Shown: piece by piece, positions 21,760 to 32,816 of the stretch
Layout: every line of letters begins with the position of its first letter
How positions within the stretch are numbered: the stretch's first letter is position 1
NCBI RefSeq assembly: GCF_000967425.1
Contig: NZ_FO082820.1
Coordinates: 1,240,001 to 1,304,000, forward strand
DNA from: Pseudorhizobium banfieldiae
GTDB lineage: Bacteria > Pseudomonadota > Alphaproteobacteria > Rhizobiales > Rhizobiaceae
DNA: 64,000 nucleotides
Direction: 5' to 3'
Notes under the pieces: model-generated
The model's input: the letters and a program-made list of their open reading frames with translations, nothing else
The model's database searches: none
Told to the model about the DNA's origin: nothing
Program-made: the position numbers and the translations under genes

Positions 21760-22950
21760 ATGAACGAACACAACGTCCGCAACTTCAACATCAACTTCGG
21801 ACCGCAGCATCCGGCGGCGCACGGCGTGCTTCGGCTGGTGCTGGAGCTTGACGGCGAAATCGTCGAGCGCGTCGATCCCCATATCGGGCTGCTGCATCGC
21901 GGCACCGAGAAGCTGATCGAAACAAAGACCTATCTCCAGGCGCTGCCCTATTTCGATCGCCTCGACTACGTCGCGCCGATGAACCAGGAGCACGCCTACT
22001 GTCTGGCGGTCGAAAAGCTGCTCGGTATCGAGGTCCCGATCCGCGGCCAACTGATCCGCGTGCTCTATTCCGAAATCGGCCGCATCCTGTCGCACCTGCT
22101 GAACGTCACGACGCAGGCGATGGACGTCGGCGCGCTGACGCCGCCACTCTGGGGATTCGAGGAGCGCGAGAAGCTGATGGTCTTCTATGAGCGCGCCTCC
22201 GGTTCGCGCATGCATGCCGCCTACTTCCGCCCCGGCGGGGTTCATCAGGACCTGCCGCCGGAACTGGTGGAGGATATCGGCGCCTGGTGCGATCCCTTCC
22301 TCGGGACGCTGGACGACATCGACGACCTGCTGACCGGCAACCGTATCTTCAAGCAGCGCAACGTCGATATCGGCGTCGTCAGCCTTGACGACTGCTGGGC
22401 CTGGGGCTTCTCCGGCGTCATGGTCCGCGGCTCCGGTGCCGCCTGGGACCTACGTAAGTCGCAGCCCTACGAGTGCTACGCTGACATGGATTTCGACATT
22501 CCGATCGGCAAGAACGGCGACTGTTTCGATCGCTACCTGATCCGCATGATCGAGATGCGTGAGTCGGTGAAGATCATGAAACAGTGCGTCAACCGTCTCT
22601 TGGGCGACGCCCGGGTTGGCCCCGTGTCGTCGCTGGACGGCAAGGTCGTGCCGCCCAAGCGTGGCGAGATGAAGCGTTCGATGGAAGCGCTGATCCACCA
22701 CTTCAAGCTCTATACGGAAGGCTATCATGTGCCGGCCGGCGAAGTGTACGCGGCCGTCGAGGCGCCGAAGGGTGAGTTTGGCGTCTATCTTGTCGCCGAC
22801 GGGACGAACAAGCCGTATCGCCTGAAGATCCGGGCACCGGGCTATGCCCATCTGCAGGCAATGGATTTCATGTGCCGTGGTCACCAGCTGGCCGACGTCT
22901 CGGCGATCCTTGGCTCGCTCGACATCGTGTTCGGCGAGGTCGATCGCTGA
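21760..22950 (+). CDS. nuoD: NADH-quinone oxidoreductase subunit D
   Basis: 396 residues, the 49-kDa subunit that forms the quinone pocket with NuoB; it is related to the large subunit of NiFe hydrogenases. The N-terminal [13 protein letters not shown], which contributes the quinone-binding histidine, and HRGTEKLIE are intact. The ATG at 21760 gives the usual family start. Confidence 0.98.
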   Translation: MNEHNVRNFNINFGPQHPAAHGVLRLVLELDGEIVERVDPHIGLLHRGTEKLIETKTYLQALPYFDRLDYVAPMNQEHAYCLAVEKLLGIEVPIRGQLIRVLYSEIGRILSHLLNVTTQAMDVGALTPPLWGFEEREKLMVFYERASGSRMHAAYFRPGGVHQDLPPELVEDIGAWCDPFLGTLDDIDDLLTGNRIFKQRNVDIGVVSLDDCWAWGFSGVMVRGSGAAWDLRKSQPYECYADMDFDIPIGKNGDCFDRYLIRMIEMRESVKIMKQCVNRLLGDARVGPVSSLDGKVVPPKRGEMKRSMEALIHHFKLYTEGYHVPAGEVYAAVEAPKGEFGVYLVADGTNKPYRLKIRAPGYAHLQAMDFMCRGHQLADVSAILGSLDIVFGEVDR

Positions 22951-23023
22951 TGGCTTCCGCAACCGCAATCACGGGCGCCGTTTTCCGGCAGCCCGCTTCC
23001 AAGACTGATAAGGCGTAAGAAGA

Positions 23024-23971
23024 ATGTCTGTTCGTCGACTGGCCGAAGACAATGTGCAACCCGCTGCGTTCGCCTTCAACGAGGAAAACGCTGCCTGGGC
23101 TGAGGCCACCATCCGCAAGTATCCGGAAGGCCGCCAGCAGTCTGCCGTGATCCCGCTTCTCATGCGGGCGCAGGAGCAGGACGGTTGGGTGACTCGGGCC
23201 GCGATCGAATACGTCGCCCAAAAGCTGGGCATGGCCTATATCCGGGTCCTGGAAGTGGCGACCTTCTATACGCAGTTCCAGCTGAAGCCTGTCGGTACGC
23301 GGGCACATGTGCAGGTCTGTGGTACCACGCCCTGCATGCTGCGCGGCGCCGAAGACCTCATCAAGGTCTGCAAGTCGAAGATCCATGCTGAGCCCTTCGA
23401 GCTCAACGAGGACGGTACGCTGTCCTGGGAAGAGGTCGAGTGCCAGGGCGCCTGCGTCAACGCTCCGATGGTGATGATCTTCAAGGACGCCTACGAGGAC
23501 CTGACGCCGACGCAGCTCGAGCACATCATCGACCGTTTCCACGCAGGCAAGCCCCACGAGATCACGCCAGGCCCGCAGATCGATCGCCAGTTTTCCGCTC
23601 CTGTCGGAGGACCGGTGACGCTGACCGAGGAAGTCAAGCCTGCGCAGACGAATCTCGAGCCAAAGCCGGAACCGGCAGAAGCCGCATCTGCGGCAGCAGT
23701 GCCTCCGTCCGATGCCGCACGCCCAACCGACACGGCCGAAGAGGCCGATCCGTCGATCAAGACGCCGCTGACGGACAAGGAAGGTTCGAAGAAGCGTGTG
23801 AAGGCGGCCGAGAAGCAGCCGCTTTCGGCAACCGCATCGACACCGAAGCCGGACAAGAAGCGCGCGGGCGCTGCCGTCGAAGGTGCGCCGCCGGAGCCGG
23901 GGACTGTTTCCGGTGATGCGAAACCGAAGCGGACACGAAAGAAGACGACGCCGGAAGGCGACGCTTCTTAA
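23024..23971 (+). CDS. nuoE: NADH-quinone oxidoreductase subunit E with long C-terminal tail
   Basis: 315 residues, about twice the ~165 of E. coli NuoE. The first ~180 are a normal thioredoxin-like 24-kDa subunit with the four ligands of the 2Fe-2S cluster N1a (CGTTPC and CQGAC). The remaining ~135 residues are rich in Pro, Ala, Lys, Glu and Thr, have no aromatic residues to speak of and look disordered, ending in a basic patch (KPKRTRKK). Such tails are known in rhizobia. It is part of the NADH dehydrogenase module with NuoF and NuoG. Confidence 0.96.
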   Translation: MSVRRLAEDNVQPAAFAFNEENAAWAEATIRKYPEGRQQSAVIPLLMRAQEQDGWVTRAAIEYVAQKLGMAYIRVLEVATFYTQFQLKPVGTRAHVQVCGTTPCMLRGAEDLIKVCKSKIHAEPFELNEDGTLSWEEVECQGACVNAPMVMIFKDAYEDLTPTQLEHIIDRFHAGKPHEITPGPQIDRQFSAPVGGPVTLTEEVKPAQTNLEPKPEPAEAASAAAVPPSDAARPTDTAEEADPSIKTPLTDKEGSKKRVKAAEKQPLSATASTPKPDKKRAGAAVEGAPPEPGTVSGDAKPKRTRKKTTPEGDAS

Positions 23972-24058
23972 GGAATGCGAATTCTTGTGGGGCCTTCGCC
24001 TGGGCCGCGCGATGCATAACAACGGCCGGCAGGTGTCGGCGGACCGGTGGAATAGATC

Positions 24059-25363
24059 ATGCTAAAAGATCAGGATCGCATCTTTACCAATATCTACGGC
24101 CTCAAGGACAAGTCCCTGAAGGGGGCGATGGGCCGTGGCCATTGGGATGGCACCAAGCAGATCCTCGAAAAGGGCAGGGACTGGATCATTGAGGAGATGA
24201 AGGCCTCCGGCCTGCGTGGCCGCGGTGGCGCCGGCTTCCCGACCGGCCTCAAATGGTCCTTCATGCCGAAGGAGTCCGACGGTCGCCCGCATTACCTCGT
24301 CGTCAACGCCGACGAATCCGAGCCCGGTACCTGCAAGGACCGCGATATCATGCGCCACGATCCGCATACGCTGATCGAGGGCTGCGTGATCGCGAGCTTC
24401 GCCATGGGTGCGCATGTGGCCTACATCTATGTCCGCGGCGAGTACATCCGCGAGCGCGAGGCGCTGCAGGCGGCGATCGACGAGTGCTATGGTGCTGGCC
24501 TTCTTGGCAAGAACAACAAGCACGGCTGGGACATGGACATCTACGTGCACCACGGCGCCGGCGCTTATATCTGCGGCGAGGAAACGGCGCTGCTCGAGAG
24601 CCTGGAAGGCAAGAAGGGTCAGCCCCGCCTGAAGCCGCCATTCCCGGCGAACATGGGCCTCTATGGCTGCCCGACTACCGTCAACAACGTCGAATCGATC
24701 GCGGTGGCTCCGACCATCCTGCGTCGCGGCGCCGGCTGGTTCTCCTCCATTGGTCGCCCGAACAATGTCGGCACCAAGCTGTTCATGGTCTCCGGCCACG
24801 TCAACAAGCCCTGCACCTTCGAGGAGGCCATGGGCCTATCGTTCCGGGAGATCATCGATCGCCATTGCGGCGGTATCCGCGGCGGCTGGGACAACCTCCT
24901 TGGCGTGATCCCGGGCGGGGCTTCCTGTCCGGTGGTGCGCGGCGAGGACATGGCCGATGCGATCATGGATTTCGACGGCATGCGCGAGGTGAAGTCCTCC
25001 TTCGGCACCGGCGGCATGATTGTCATGGACAAATCGACCGACATCATCAAGGCGATCTGGCGCATCGCTGCCTTCTTCAAGCACGAAAGCTGCGGCCAGT
25101 GCACGCCCTGCCGTGAAGGCACCGGCTGGATGATGCGCGTGCTGGAGCGCATGGTGAAGGGCAATGCGCAGAAGCGCGAGATCGACATGCTGTTCCAGGT
25201 CTCCAAGCAGATCGAAGGTCATACGATCTGCGCGCTTGGCGATGCTGCGGCCTGGCCGATCCAGGGGCTGATCCGGAACTTCCGTCCGGAGATCGAGGCC
25301 CGCATAGATCGCTATACGCACAACGCCATGGCGCATGGCGCCGTCATGGAAGCAGCGGAGTAA
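24059..25363 (+). CDS. nuoF: NADH-quinone oxidoreductase subunit F
   Basis: 434 residues, the 51-kDa subunit that binds NADH and FMN and starts electron entry into complex I. The glycine-rich nucleotide-binding loop [10 protein letters not shown] is near residue 60 and the N3 4Fe-4S cluster ligands are in [12 protein letters not shown] near residue 345. It is followed by an unusual small gene only 5 nt downstream. Confidence 0.98.
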   Translation: MLKDQDRIFTNIYGLKDKSLKGAMGRGHWDGTKQILEKGRDWIIEEMKASGLRGRGGAGFPTGLKWSFMPKESDGRPHYLVVNADESEPGTCKDRDIMRHDPHTLIEGCVIASFAMGAHVAYIYVRGEYIREREALQAAIDECYGAGLLGKNNKHGWDMDIYVHHGAGAYICGEETALLESLEGKKGQPRLKPPFPANMGLYGCPTTVNNVESIAVAPTILRRGAGWFSSIGRPNNVGTKLFMVSGHVNKPCTFEEAMGLSFREIIDRHCGGIRGGWDNLLGVIPGGASCPVVRGEDMADAIMDFDGMREVKSSFGTGGMIVMDKSTDIIKAIWRIAAFFKHESCGQCTPCREGTGWMMRVLERMVKGNAQKREIDMLFQVSKQIEGHTICALGDAAAWPIQGLIRNFRPEIEARIDRYTHNAMAHGAVMEAAE

Positions 25364-25368
25364 GAAAC

Positions 25369-26022
25369 GTGGCCAAGCCGGTGAAAGAAAAGCAGGAAGG
25401 GGCAACGACGGCGAAGCCGGCGACGGCTTCCGCCTATGCTGATTTCGCCGAAGCCATGGCCGGCAATCCGCTGGTGGCACAGTCGACCGCGGCCATGGCC
25501 GCGGCCACCGCTGTAGGCATGAGCATTGCGGGGCAGTTCGCCGGCGCTTTCTTCGGCGCGCTTCAGGGTGCGCTTGAGGCGCAGAACCGGATGGCGGGCT
25601 CACCGGAGCGCGCAGCCGAGGCTCCGCGGGAGCCGAAGCCGGAGCCGGAGCAATCCGCCAAGGCTTCTGTGCCGGAACCCGCAAAGGCCCCGACGTCGAA
25701 ACGGAGGTCCATTGCGGACGAGGCTGTCAGGTCTGCCGCCAAGCAACCGGCGAAGATGCGTGAGGCGAAGCCGGCTTCGGATGCCCGCACCAAGAAGTCG
25801 GCGGTCCGCAAGCCCAAGGTGACGACAGCTGACGACCTGAAGCAGATCGCCGGTATCGGGCCTAAGCTTGAGAAGGTTCTGAACGGGCAGGGTATCAGCA
25901 GCATCAGCCAGATCGCCGCCTGGAAGGATGCCGATGTCGCGAAGTTCGATGACGCGCTCGGGCTGGACGGGCGGATCCGCCGGGATGATTGGGTGGGGCA
26001 GGCCAGGAAGCTGGCGAAGTAA
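25369..26022 (+). CDS. Helix-hairpin-helix protein inserted in the nuo operon
   Basis: 217 residues from a GTG start preceded by GGAG at 8 nt spacing. Residues ~25-75 are Ala/Gly-rich and hydrophobic and could form a membrane-associated helix pair. A Pro/Lys/Glu-rich linker follows, and the last ~60 residues (from DDLKQIAGIGPKLEKVL) resemble a helix-hairpin-helix fold with GIGPKLE as its turn. Such domains usually bind DNA, but similar C-terminal segments are found attached to or beside complex I genes in other alphaproteobacteria. Tight spacing to nuoF (5 nt) suggests a role with complex I, perhaps assembly. The function is unknown. Confidence 0.85.
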   Translation: MAKPVKEKQEGATTAKPATASAYADFAEAMAGNPLVAQSTAAMAAATAVGMSIAGQFAGAFFGALQGALEAQNRMAGSPERAAEAPREPKPEPEQSAKASVPEPAKAPTSKRRSIADEAVRSAAKQPAKMREAKPASDARTKKSAVRKPKVTTADDLKQIAGIGPKLEKVLNGQGISSISQIAAWKDADVAKFDDALGLDGRIRRDDWVGQARKLAK

Positions 26023-26075
26023 GAATTTTTCCCCGGCCACGGCTGCGGGATTGAGCACAGGACGTAAGTGATACG

Positions 26076-28157
26076 ATGGCAAAGCTGAAGGTCGACGGCA
26101 AGGAAATCGAGGTTCCGGATCATTTCACGCTGTTGCAGGCGTGCGAGGAAGCCGGTGCCGAGGTTCCGCGGTTCTGTTTCCATGAACGCCTGTCGGTGGC
26201 GGGCAACTGCCGCATGTGTCTCGTCGAGGTGAAGGGCGGCCCGCCAAAGCCTGCAGCCTCCTGCGCCATGGGCGTGCGCGACATCCGCGGTGGCCCGAAT
26301 GGCGAGCTGCCGGAAGTCTTCACCAACACGCCGATGGTCAAGAAGGCCCGCGAAGGCGTGATGGAGTTCCTGCTCATCAACCACCCGCTGGATTGCCCGA
26401 TCTGCGACCAGGGCGGCGAGTGCGACCTGCAGGATCAGGCCATGGCCTTCGGCATGGACGCGTCCCGCTATACGGAAAACAAGCGCGCGGTCGAGGACAA
26501 GTACATCGGCCCGCTCGTAAAGACCGTGATGAACCGCTGCATCCACTGCACGCGCTGCGTCCGCTTCACGACTGAAGTCGGTGGGATTTCCGAACTCGGC
26601 CTGATCGGCCGTGGCGAGGATGCAGAGATCACCACCTACCTCGAACATGCGATGACCTCGGAACTCCAGGGCAACGTCATTGACCTCTGCCCGGTCGGCG
26701 CGCTGACTTCGCGGCCCTTCGCCTTCACGGCCCGTCCGTGGGAATTGGGCAAGACCGAGTCGATCGACGTCATGGACGCACTCGGCTCGGCGATCCGCGT
26801 CGATACGCGCGGTCGCGAAGTCATGCGCATCATGCCGCGCGTCAACGAACTGGTGAACGAGGAGTGGATCTCCGACAAGACCCGCTTCATCTGGGACGGA
26901 TTGAAGACCCAGCGCCTCGACCGGCCCTACGTCCGACGTGACGGTCGCCTGCAGGCTGCAAGCTGGGGCGAGGCCTTCGCGGCGATCAAGGCTGCCGTTT
27001 CGGCGACGTCCGCAGACAAGATCGGCGCGATCGCCGGTGACCTTGCAGCCGTCGAGGAGATGTATGCGCTGAAGGAACTGATCCGCTCTCTCGGTTCGGA
27101 GAACCTCGACTGCCGCCAGGACGGAGCAGCGCTCGACCCTTCGCTCGGCCGCGCGAGCTACCTCTTCAACCCGACCATCGAGGGCATCGAGCGCGCCGGT
27201 GCGCTCCTGCTGATCGGCACCAATCCGCGGCTGGAAGCTGCAGTCCTCAACGCGCGCATCCGCAAGCGCTGGCGCCGCGGCGACTTCCCGATCGGCGTAA
27301 TCGGTGAGGGCGGAGACCTCCGCTACGAATATGAATACCTGGGTTCCGGCCCGGACAGCCTGACCGAGCTCGTCAACGGTTCCGGCAGCTTCCTCGACAC
27401 CCTGCGCAACGCCAAGAACCCGATGATCATCGTCGGGCAGGGTGCGCTGTCGCGTCCTGATGGTTCCGCCATCCTTCAGGCAGCCGCCAAGCTTGCCGGC
27501 TCCGTCGGCGCTCTGTCCGACGAGTGGAACGGCTTCGGCGTTCTTCACACTGCCGCATCGCGCGTCGGCGCGCTCGACCTGCACTTCGTGCCCGGAGCAA
27601 ATGGCGTCAACGCAGCCGACATGCTGACCGGCATGGATGTACTCTTCCTGCTCGGCGCCGATGAACTCGATTTCTCCCGCAAGACGGCGAAGTTCACGGT
27701 CTACATCGGCAGCCACGGCGACAATGGCGCCCATCATGCAGATGTCATCCTGCCGGCGGCGACCTACACGGAAAAGTCCGGGATCTGGGTCAATACCGAA
27801 GGGCGCGTGCAGTTGGGCAATCGTGCCGGCTTCCCTCCGGGCGAGGCCCGCGAGGACTGGGCGATTATCCGCGCTCTTTCCGACGTCCTCGGCAAGAAGC
27901 TGCCATTTGATTCGCTCCCGGCGCTTCGCGCGCAGCTCTATGCAGCCTATCCGCATTTCGCCGATCTGGACGAGATCGCCCCCGGCAACGTCGCTGATGT
28001 GGCCACACTGGGGCAAAAAGCCGGTGAGATGAGCAAGTCGGCATTTGCGTCCCCGATCAAAGACTTCTATTTGACGAACCCGATTGCACGGGCATCGGCC
28101 GTGATGGCCGAGTGCTCGGCCCTTGCCCGCAACAATTTCCAGGCTGCGGCGGAGTAA
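26076..28157 (+). CDS. nuoG: NADH-quinone oxidoreductase subunit G
   Basis: 693 residues, the 75-kDa subunit, which carries several iron-sulfur clusters. An N-terminal ferredoxin-like domain has [15 protein letters not shown], then the His-ligand motif [14 protein letters not shown] and the CIHCTRC set. The C-terminal part is molybdopterin-oxidoreductase-like but without the cofactor, as in all complex I. The length matches the alphaproteobacterial type rather than the longer E. coli NuoG. Confidence 0.97.
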   Translation: MAKLKVDGKEIEVPDHFTLLQACEEAGAEVPRFCFHERLSVAGNCRMCLVEVKGGPPKPAASCAMGVRDIRGGPNGELPEVFTNTPMVKKAREGVMEFLLINHPLDCPICDQGGECDLQDQAMAFGMDASRYTENKRAVEDKYIGPLVKTVMNRCIHCTRCVRFTTEVGGISELGLIGRGEDAEITTYLEHAMTSELQGNVIDLCPVGALTSRPFAFTARPWELGKTESIDVMDALGSAIRVDTRGREVMRIMPRVNELVNEEWISDKTRFIWDGLKTQRLDRPYVRRDGRLQAASWGEAFAAIKAAVSATSADKIGAIAGDLAAVEEMYALKELIRSLGSENLDCRQDGAALDPSLGRASYLFNPTIEGIERAGALLLIGTNPRLEAAVLNARIRKRWRRGDFPIGVIGEGGDLRYEYEYLGSGPDSLTELVNGSGSFLDTLRNAKNPMIIVGQGALSRPDGSAILQAAAKLAGSVGALSDEWNGFGVLHTAASRVGALDLHFVPGANGVNAADMLTGMDVLFLLGADELDFSRKTAKFTVYIGSHGDNGAHHADVILPAATYTEKSGIWVNTEGRVQLGNRAGFPPGEAREDWAIIRALSDVLGKKLPFDSLPALRAQLYAAYPHFADLDEIAPGNVADVATLGQKAGEMSKSAFASPIKDFYLTNPIARASAVMAECSALARNNFQAAAE

Positions 28158-28164
28158 CAGGAAT

Positions 28165-29211
28165 ATGGACGATACCTTTTTCTCGACCTACGCATGGCCG
28201 GCACTGGTGATGATCGGGCAGTCGCTGCTCGTTCTCGTCTGCCTCCTGGTCTTCATCGCCTATATTCTCTACGCCGACCGCAAGATCTGGGCCGCAGTCC
28301 AGCTGCGTCGGGGACCGAACGTCGTGGGTCCTTGGGGTCTGTTCCAGTCCTTCGCCGACCTCCTGAAGTTCGTCTTCAAGGAGCCGATCATTCCGTCGGG
28401 CGCCAACAAGGGTGTCTTCCTGATCGCTCCGCTCGTGGCAGTGACGCTGGCGCTCGCCACCTGGGCCGTGATCCCGTTCAACGAGAACTGGGTGGTCGCC
28501 AACATCAATGTCGGCATTCTCTATGTGTTCGCGATCTCCTCGCTCGAGGTCTACGGCGTGATCATGTCGGGCTGGGCATCGAACTCGAAGTATCCCTTCC
28601 TCGGTGCGCTCCGCTCGGCCGCGCAGATGGTGTCCTACGAAGTCTCGATCGGCTTCGTCATCGTCACGGTGCTCCTCTGCGTCGGCTCGCTCAACCTGTC
28701 GGACATGGTGTTTGCGCAGAAGGACGGCCTCGGCACGATGATGGGCCTGCCGAACTCCTTCCTCGACTGGCACTGGCTGCCGCTCTTCCCGATGTTCATC
28801 ATCTTCATCATTTCCGGCCTTGCGGAGACCAACCGTCCGCCCTTCGATCTTCCGGAAGCGGAGTCGGAGCTCGTGGCCGGCTACATGGTCGAGTATTCCT
28901 CGGCGCCGTACATGATGCTGATGCTCGGCGAGTATGCGGCGATCCTGCTGATCTGCTCGCTGACGACGATCCTTTTCCTCGGGGGCTGGCTGCCGCCGGT
29001 CGACATCTGGATCCTCAACTGGGTCCCGGGTATCGTCTGGTTCATCCTGAAGGTCATCTTCATCTTCTTCATCTACTCGATGGTGAAGGCCTTCGTGCCC
29101 CGCTACCGCTACGACCAGCTGATGCGGCTGGGCTGGAAGATTTTCCTCCCACTCTCGCTCGCCATGGTCGTCATCACAGCATTCGTGCTCAAGCTGATGG
29201 GGTGGGCCTGA
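28165..29211 (+). CDS. nuoH: NADH-quinone oxidoreductase subunit H
   Basis: 348 residues with eight membrane helices (ND1 homologue). It forms the channel through which quinone enters and links the peripheral and membrane arms. The conserved loop [20 protein letters not shown] is exact. The ATG at 28165 lies 7 nt after nuoG with AGGAAT upstream; an earlier ATG inside nuoG lacks support. Confidence 0.98.
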   Translation: MDDTFFSTYAWPALVMIGQSLLVLVCLLVFIAYILYADRKIWAAVQLRRGPNVVGPWGLFQSFADLLKFVFKEPIIPSGANKGVFLIAPLVAVTLALATWAVIPFNENWVVANINVGILYVFAISSLEVYGVIMSGWASNSKYPFLGALRSAAQMVSYEVSIGFVIVTVLLCVGSLNLSDMVFAQKDGLGTMMGLPNSFLDWHWLPLFPMFIIFIISGLAETNRPPFDLPEAESELVAGYMVEYSSAPYMMLMLGEYAAILLICSLTTILFLGGWLPPVDIWILNWVPGIVWFILKVIFIFFIYSMVKAFVPRYRYDQLMRLGWKIFLPLSLAMVVITAFVLKLMGWA

Positions 29212-29248
29212 TGGTCCGCTCCCAGCTGAGCCTCACTGGAGAATAACG

Positions 29249-29740
29249 ATGGCAAGTCTGACACAGGCCGTCAGTTCGCTCTTCCTGAAGGAGTTTGTCG
29301 GCGCCTTCTTCCTGTCGATGCGCTACTTCTTCAAGCCGAAGGCGACGGTGAACTACCCGTTCGAGAAGAACCCGGTTTCGCCCCGCTTCCGCGGCGAGCA
29401 CGCACTGCGCCGCTATCCGAATGGCGAAGAGCGCTGCATCGCCTGCAAGCTGTGCGAGGCGATCTGTCCCGCGCAGGCCATCACGATCGAGGCAGGTCCC
29501 CGCCGCAACGACGGCACCCGCCGCACGGTGCGCTACGACATCGACATGGTGAAGTGCATCTATTGCGGCTTCTGCCAGGAAGCATGCCCGGTGGACGCGA
29601 TCGTCGAAGGCCCGAACTTCGAGTTTTCGACGGAGACGCGCGAAGAACTCTACTACGACAAGGCGCGGCTTCTGGAGAACGGCGACCGTTGGGAGCGAGA
29701 GATCGCTCGCAACATGGCGCAGGACGCACCCTACCGCTGA
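29249..29740 (+). CDS. nuoI: NADH-quinone oxidoreductase subunit I
   Basis: 163 residues, the TYKY subunit with two 4Fe-4S clusters (N6a and N6b). The ligand sets [12 protein letters not shown] and [12 protein letters not shown] are complete. A short N-terminal amphipathic segment anchors it to the membrane arm. A hairpin follows the stop. Confidence 0.98.
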   Translation: MASLTQAVSSLFLKEFVGAFFLSMRYFFKPKATVNYPFEKNPVSPRFRGEHALRRYPNGEERCIACKLCEAICPAQAITIEAGPRRNDGTRRTVRYDIDMVKCIYCGFCQEACPVDAIVEGPNFEFSTETREELYYDKARLLENGDRWEREIARNMAQDAPYR

Positions 29741-29748
29741 CACGGTAG

Positions 29749-29767
29749 CCACCCGCAATGCGGGTGG
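29749..29767 (+). other. Hairpin between nuoI and nuoJ
   Basis: CCACCCGC pairs perfectly with GCGGGTGG around a three-base loop in the 120-nt gap. There is no following T-run, so it is unlikely to terminate transcription; it may be an mRNA stability or processing element within the operon. Confidence 0.45.
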
Positions 29768-29860
29768 AGCATAGGACAGATTACTTCCCGGTACGCTGAT
29801 GCGGCCGGATCAAGCGGGGAAGGGCGGGCTCTTCCTCGATGAAGACGAAAAGGCACCACG

Positions 29861-30475
29861 ATGGCTCTGCAGGCTGTTTTCTTCTATCTCTTTGCGTTCG
29901 TCGCGGTGGCGTCGGCGTTCATGGTCATCTCCTCGCGCAATCCCGTGCATTCGGTGCTCTTCCTGATCCTCGTGTTCTTTAACGCAGCCGGTCTGTTCCT
30001 GCTGACGGGCGCCGAATTCCTGGCGATGATCCTGCTGGTGGTCTACATCGGCGCGGTCGCGGTGCTCTTCCTCTTCGTCGTCATGATGCTCGACATCGAT
30101 TTTGCTGAGTTGCGCGCAGGTGTGCTGCAATATGCACCGGTCGGCATTCTGGTTGGCCTGATCGTCGCTGCGGAACTGATCGTCGTCATCGGCGGTAGCG
30201 TGTTGACGCCGCAGGCGGCCGAGGCCATCACCATGCCGATCCCGAACCCGGCGGAGCGGACCAACACGGCAGCACTGGGAGACGTGCTATACACGAACTA
30301 CGTCTACTTCTTCCAGATCGCCGGTCTGGTGCTCCTGGTCGCCATGATCGGGGCCATCGTGCTGACGCTCCGCCACCGCACGCATATCAAGCGCCAGGAT
30401 ATCTCCAGGCAGGTCGCCCGTAAGCCCGAGACCGCTGTTGAAGTGGTCAAGGTGAAGTCGGGCCAGGGCCTCTGA
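29861..30475 (+). CDS. nuoJ: NADH-quinone oxidoreductase subunit J
   Basis: 204 residues with five membrane helices (ND6 homologue) and a polar C-terminus. The pattern NPVHSVLFLILVFFNAAG and the pi-bulge helix region YIGAVAVLFLFVVMML are typical. It belongs to the membrane arm and is involved in coupling. The next gene, nuoK, starts 24 nt later. Confidence 0.97.
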   Translation: MALQAVFFYLFAFVAVASAFMVISSRNPVHSVLFLILVFFNAAGLFLLTGAEFLAMILLVVYIGAVAVLFLFVVMMLDIDFAELRAGVLQYAPVGILVGLIVAAELIVVIGGSVLTPQAAEAITMPIPNPAERTNTAALGDVLYTNYVYFFQIAGLVLLVAMIGAIVLTLRHRTHIKRQDISRQVARKPETAVEVVKVKSGQGL

Positions 30476-30499
30476 GGTAGGCGAAGAAGGAATTTGGAC

Positions 30500-30808
30500 A
30501 TGGAAATCGGTCTCTCCCATTACCTTACGGTCAGCGCCATCCTCTTCATCCTGGGCGTGTTCGGCATCTTCCTGAACCGCAAGAACGTCATCATCATCCT
30601 GATGTCGATCGAGCTGATCCTGCTGTCGGTCAACCTCAACATGGTGGCCTTCTCCTCCTACCTGAACGACATCGTCGGCCAGGTCTTCGCATTGTTCATT
30701 CTGACCGTGGCAGCCGCCGAGGCAGCCATCGGTCTTGCAATTCTGGTCGTCTTCTACCGCAACCGCGGTTCGATCGCCGTCGAAGACGTCAACGTGATGA
30801 AGGGCTGA
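30500..30808 (+). CDS. nuoK: NADH-quinone oxidoreductase subunit K
   Basis: 102 residues, three membrane helices (ND4L homologue). The conserved membrane glutamates are present in IELILLSVN and AEAAIGLA. The ATG at 30500 is chosen over a TTG at 30494 because the spacing to AAGGA is better and it gives the standard length. Confidence 0.97.
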   Translation: MEIGLSHYLTVSAILFILGVFGIFLNRKNVIIILMSIELILLSVNLNMVAFSSYLNDIVGQVFALFILTVAAAEAAIGLAILVVFYRNRGSIAVEDVNVMKG

Positions 30809-30815
30809 TCGGGTC

Positions 30816-32816
30816 ATGATCTACAAGGCAATCGTCTTCCTTCCCCTGATCGGCTTCCTGATCGCCGGCCTGTTCGGCCGTTCGATTGGCGCAAAGGCTT
30901 CGGAATACGTCACCAGCGGCCTGATGGTGATCGTCGCGATCCTGTCCTGGATCGTCTTCTTCAACGTGGCGATGGCACACGGCGAAGGCCATGAGGTTAT
31001 CAAGGTCGAGGTTATGCGCTGGATCCAGTCCGGCGGAATCGACATCGAATGGGCCTTCCGGATCGACACGCTGACCGCGGTAATGTTTGTCGTCGTCAAC
31101 ACCGTCTCGACGCTCGTTCATATCTACTCGATCGGCTACATGCACCACGACCCGCATCGGCCGCGCTTCTTCGCCTACCTGTCGCTCTTCACCTTCGCCA
31201 TGCTGATGCTGGTGACGGCGGACAACCTGGCCCAGATGTTCTTCGGCTGGGAAGGGGTGGGTCTCGCCTCCTACCTGCTGATCGGCTTCTGGTACAAGAA
31301 GCCTTCGGCATCGGCTGCCGCCATGAAGGCCTTCATTGTCAACCGCGTCGGCGACTTCGGCTTCCTGCTCGGCATTGCCGGCATCTTCATGCTGTTCGGC
31401 TCGATCAACTTCGAGACGATCTTCGCGACCGCCGCCAGCTACCTGCCGGCAGAAGGTGCTGCCGAGGGCGGCGAGGCGATCGCCAACATCTTCGGTCTCG
31501 AGCTGACGCGCTACGGTGCACTGACCATCGTCTGCCTGCTGCTCTTCATGGGCGCCATGGGCAAGTCGGCGCAGTTCCTGCTGCACACGTGGCTCCCGGA
31601 CGCAATGGAAGGTCCCACCCCGGTCTCGGCTCTCATCCATGCAGCCACCATGGTCACCGCCGGCGTCTTCCTTGTCGCGCGCATGTCGCCGCTCTTCGAA
31701 TTGTCGCCCGATGCGCTGCTGTTCGTCACGATCATCGGTGCGATCACGGCCTTCTTCGCGGCAACCGTCGGCCTCGTGCAGAACGACATCAAGCGCGTCA
31801 TTGCCTATTCGACCTGCTCGCAGCTCGGTTACATGTTCGTGGCGCTTGGGGTAGGGGCCTATGGCGCGGCGATCTTCCACCTCTTCACGCACGCTTTCTT
31901 CAAGGCGCTGCTGTTCCTCGGTGCCGGCTCGGTGATCCACGCCGTCGATGGCGAGCAGGACATGCGCTACATGGGCGGGCTGCGCAAGCACATTCCGGTC
32001 ACCTTCTGGATGATGACGATCGGCACGCTGGCACTCACCGGCGTCGGTATTCCCGGCACGATGCTCGGCTTTGCCGGCTTCTTCTCCAAGGATGTGATCA
32101 TCGAGTCGGCCTATGCCTCCCATTCGGCAGCGTCCGGCTTCGCTTTCACGCTGCTGGTCATTGCCGCGCTGTTCACGAGCTTCTACTCCTGGCGCCTCGC
32201 CTTCCTGACCTTCTTCGGCAAGCCACGCGCCTCGGCAGATGTCATGCATCATGTTCATGAGTCGCCGCAGGTGATGCTGGTGCCGCTCTATATCCTCGGC
32301 ATTGGCGCTGTCGCCGCCGGCTTCCTGTTTGAGGGCTACTTCTTCGGCCATGAATATGCCGAGTTCTGGAAGGGTGCGCTGTTCACGCTTCCGGGGAACG
32401 AGATCCTCGAGGAGTTCCACCACGTGCCGCTGCTCGTGAAGTGGAGCCCGTTCATCGCAATGGCGCTCGGCTTCGTCACGGCCTGGTACTTCTACATCAA
32501 GTCGCCGGAGACGCCGCGCCGCCTGGCGGAGTCGCAGAAGGTGCTCTACGAGTTCCTGCTCAACAAGTGGTACTTCGACGAGATCTACGACTTCCTGTTC
32601 GTTCGCTCGGCTAAGGCACTTGGACGCTTCCTCTGGAAGAAGGGTGACATCGGCGTCATCGACACCTACGGCCCGAACGGCGTGGCCGCCCGCGTCGTCG
32701 ACGTGACCCGCAGCGTCGTCCGCCTGCAGTCCGGCTACCTCTATCACTATGCGTTTGCGATGCTGATCGGCGTCGCCGCCCTCGTCACCTGGATGATGCT
32801 CGGGAGCTCTATGTAA
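30816..32816 (+). CDS. nuoL: NADH-quinone oxidoreductase subunit L
   Basis: 666 residues, the largest antiporter-like proton-pumping subunit (ND5 homologue), with about 16 membrane helices and the long lateral C-terminal helix. [19 protein letters not shown] and [20 protein letters not shown] are diagnostic. Its stop codon shares one base with the nuoM start (TAATG). Confidence 0.98.
   Translation: MIYKAIVFLPLIGFLIAGLFGRSIGAKASEYVTSGLMVIVAILSWIVFFNVAMAHGEGHEVIKVEVMRWIQSGGIDIEWAFRIDTLTAVMFVVVNTVSTLVHIYSIGYMHHDPHRPRFFAYLSLFTFAMLMLVTADNLAQMFFGWEGVGLASYLLIGFWYKKPSASAAAMKAFIVNRVGDFGFLLGIAGIFMLFGSINFETIFATAASYLPAEGAAEGGEAIANIFGLELTRYGALTIVCLLLFMGAMGKSAQFLLHTWLPDAMEGPTPVSALIHAATMVTAGVFLVARMSPLFELSPDALLFVTIIGAITAFFAATVGLVQNDIKRVIAYSTCSQLGYMFVALGVGAYGAAIFHLFTHAFFKALLFLGAGSVIHAVDGEQDMRYMGGLRKHIPVTFWMMTIGTLALTGVGIPGTMLGFAGFFSKDVIIESAYASHSAASGFAFTLLVIAALFTSFYSWRLAFLTFFGKPRASADVMHHVHESPQVMLVPLYILGIGAVAAGFLFEGYFFGHEYAEFWKGALFTLPGNEILEEFHHVPLLVKWSPFIAMALGFVTAWYFYIKSPETPRRLAESQKVLYEFLLNKWYFDEIYDFLFVRSAKALGRFLWKKGDIGVIDTYGPNGVAARVVDVTRSVVRLQSGYLYHYAFAMLIGVAALVTWMMLGSSM

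Noticed and set aside
25563..28016. 817-codon open frame on the minus strand opposite the HHH gene and nuoG
   Set aside because: It mirrors the codons of firmly identified genes in GC-rich DNA; the product has no recognisable domain.
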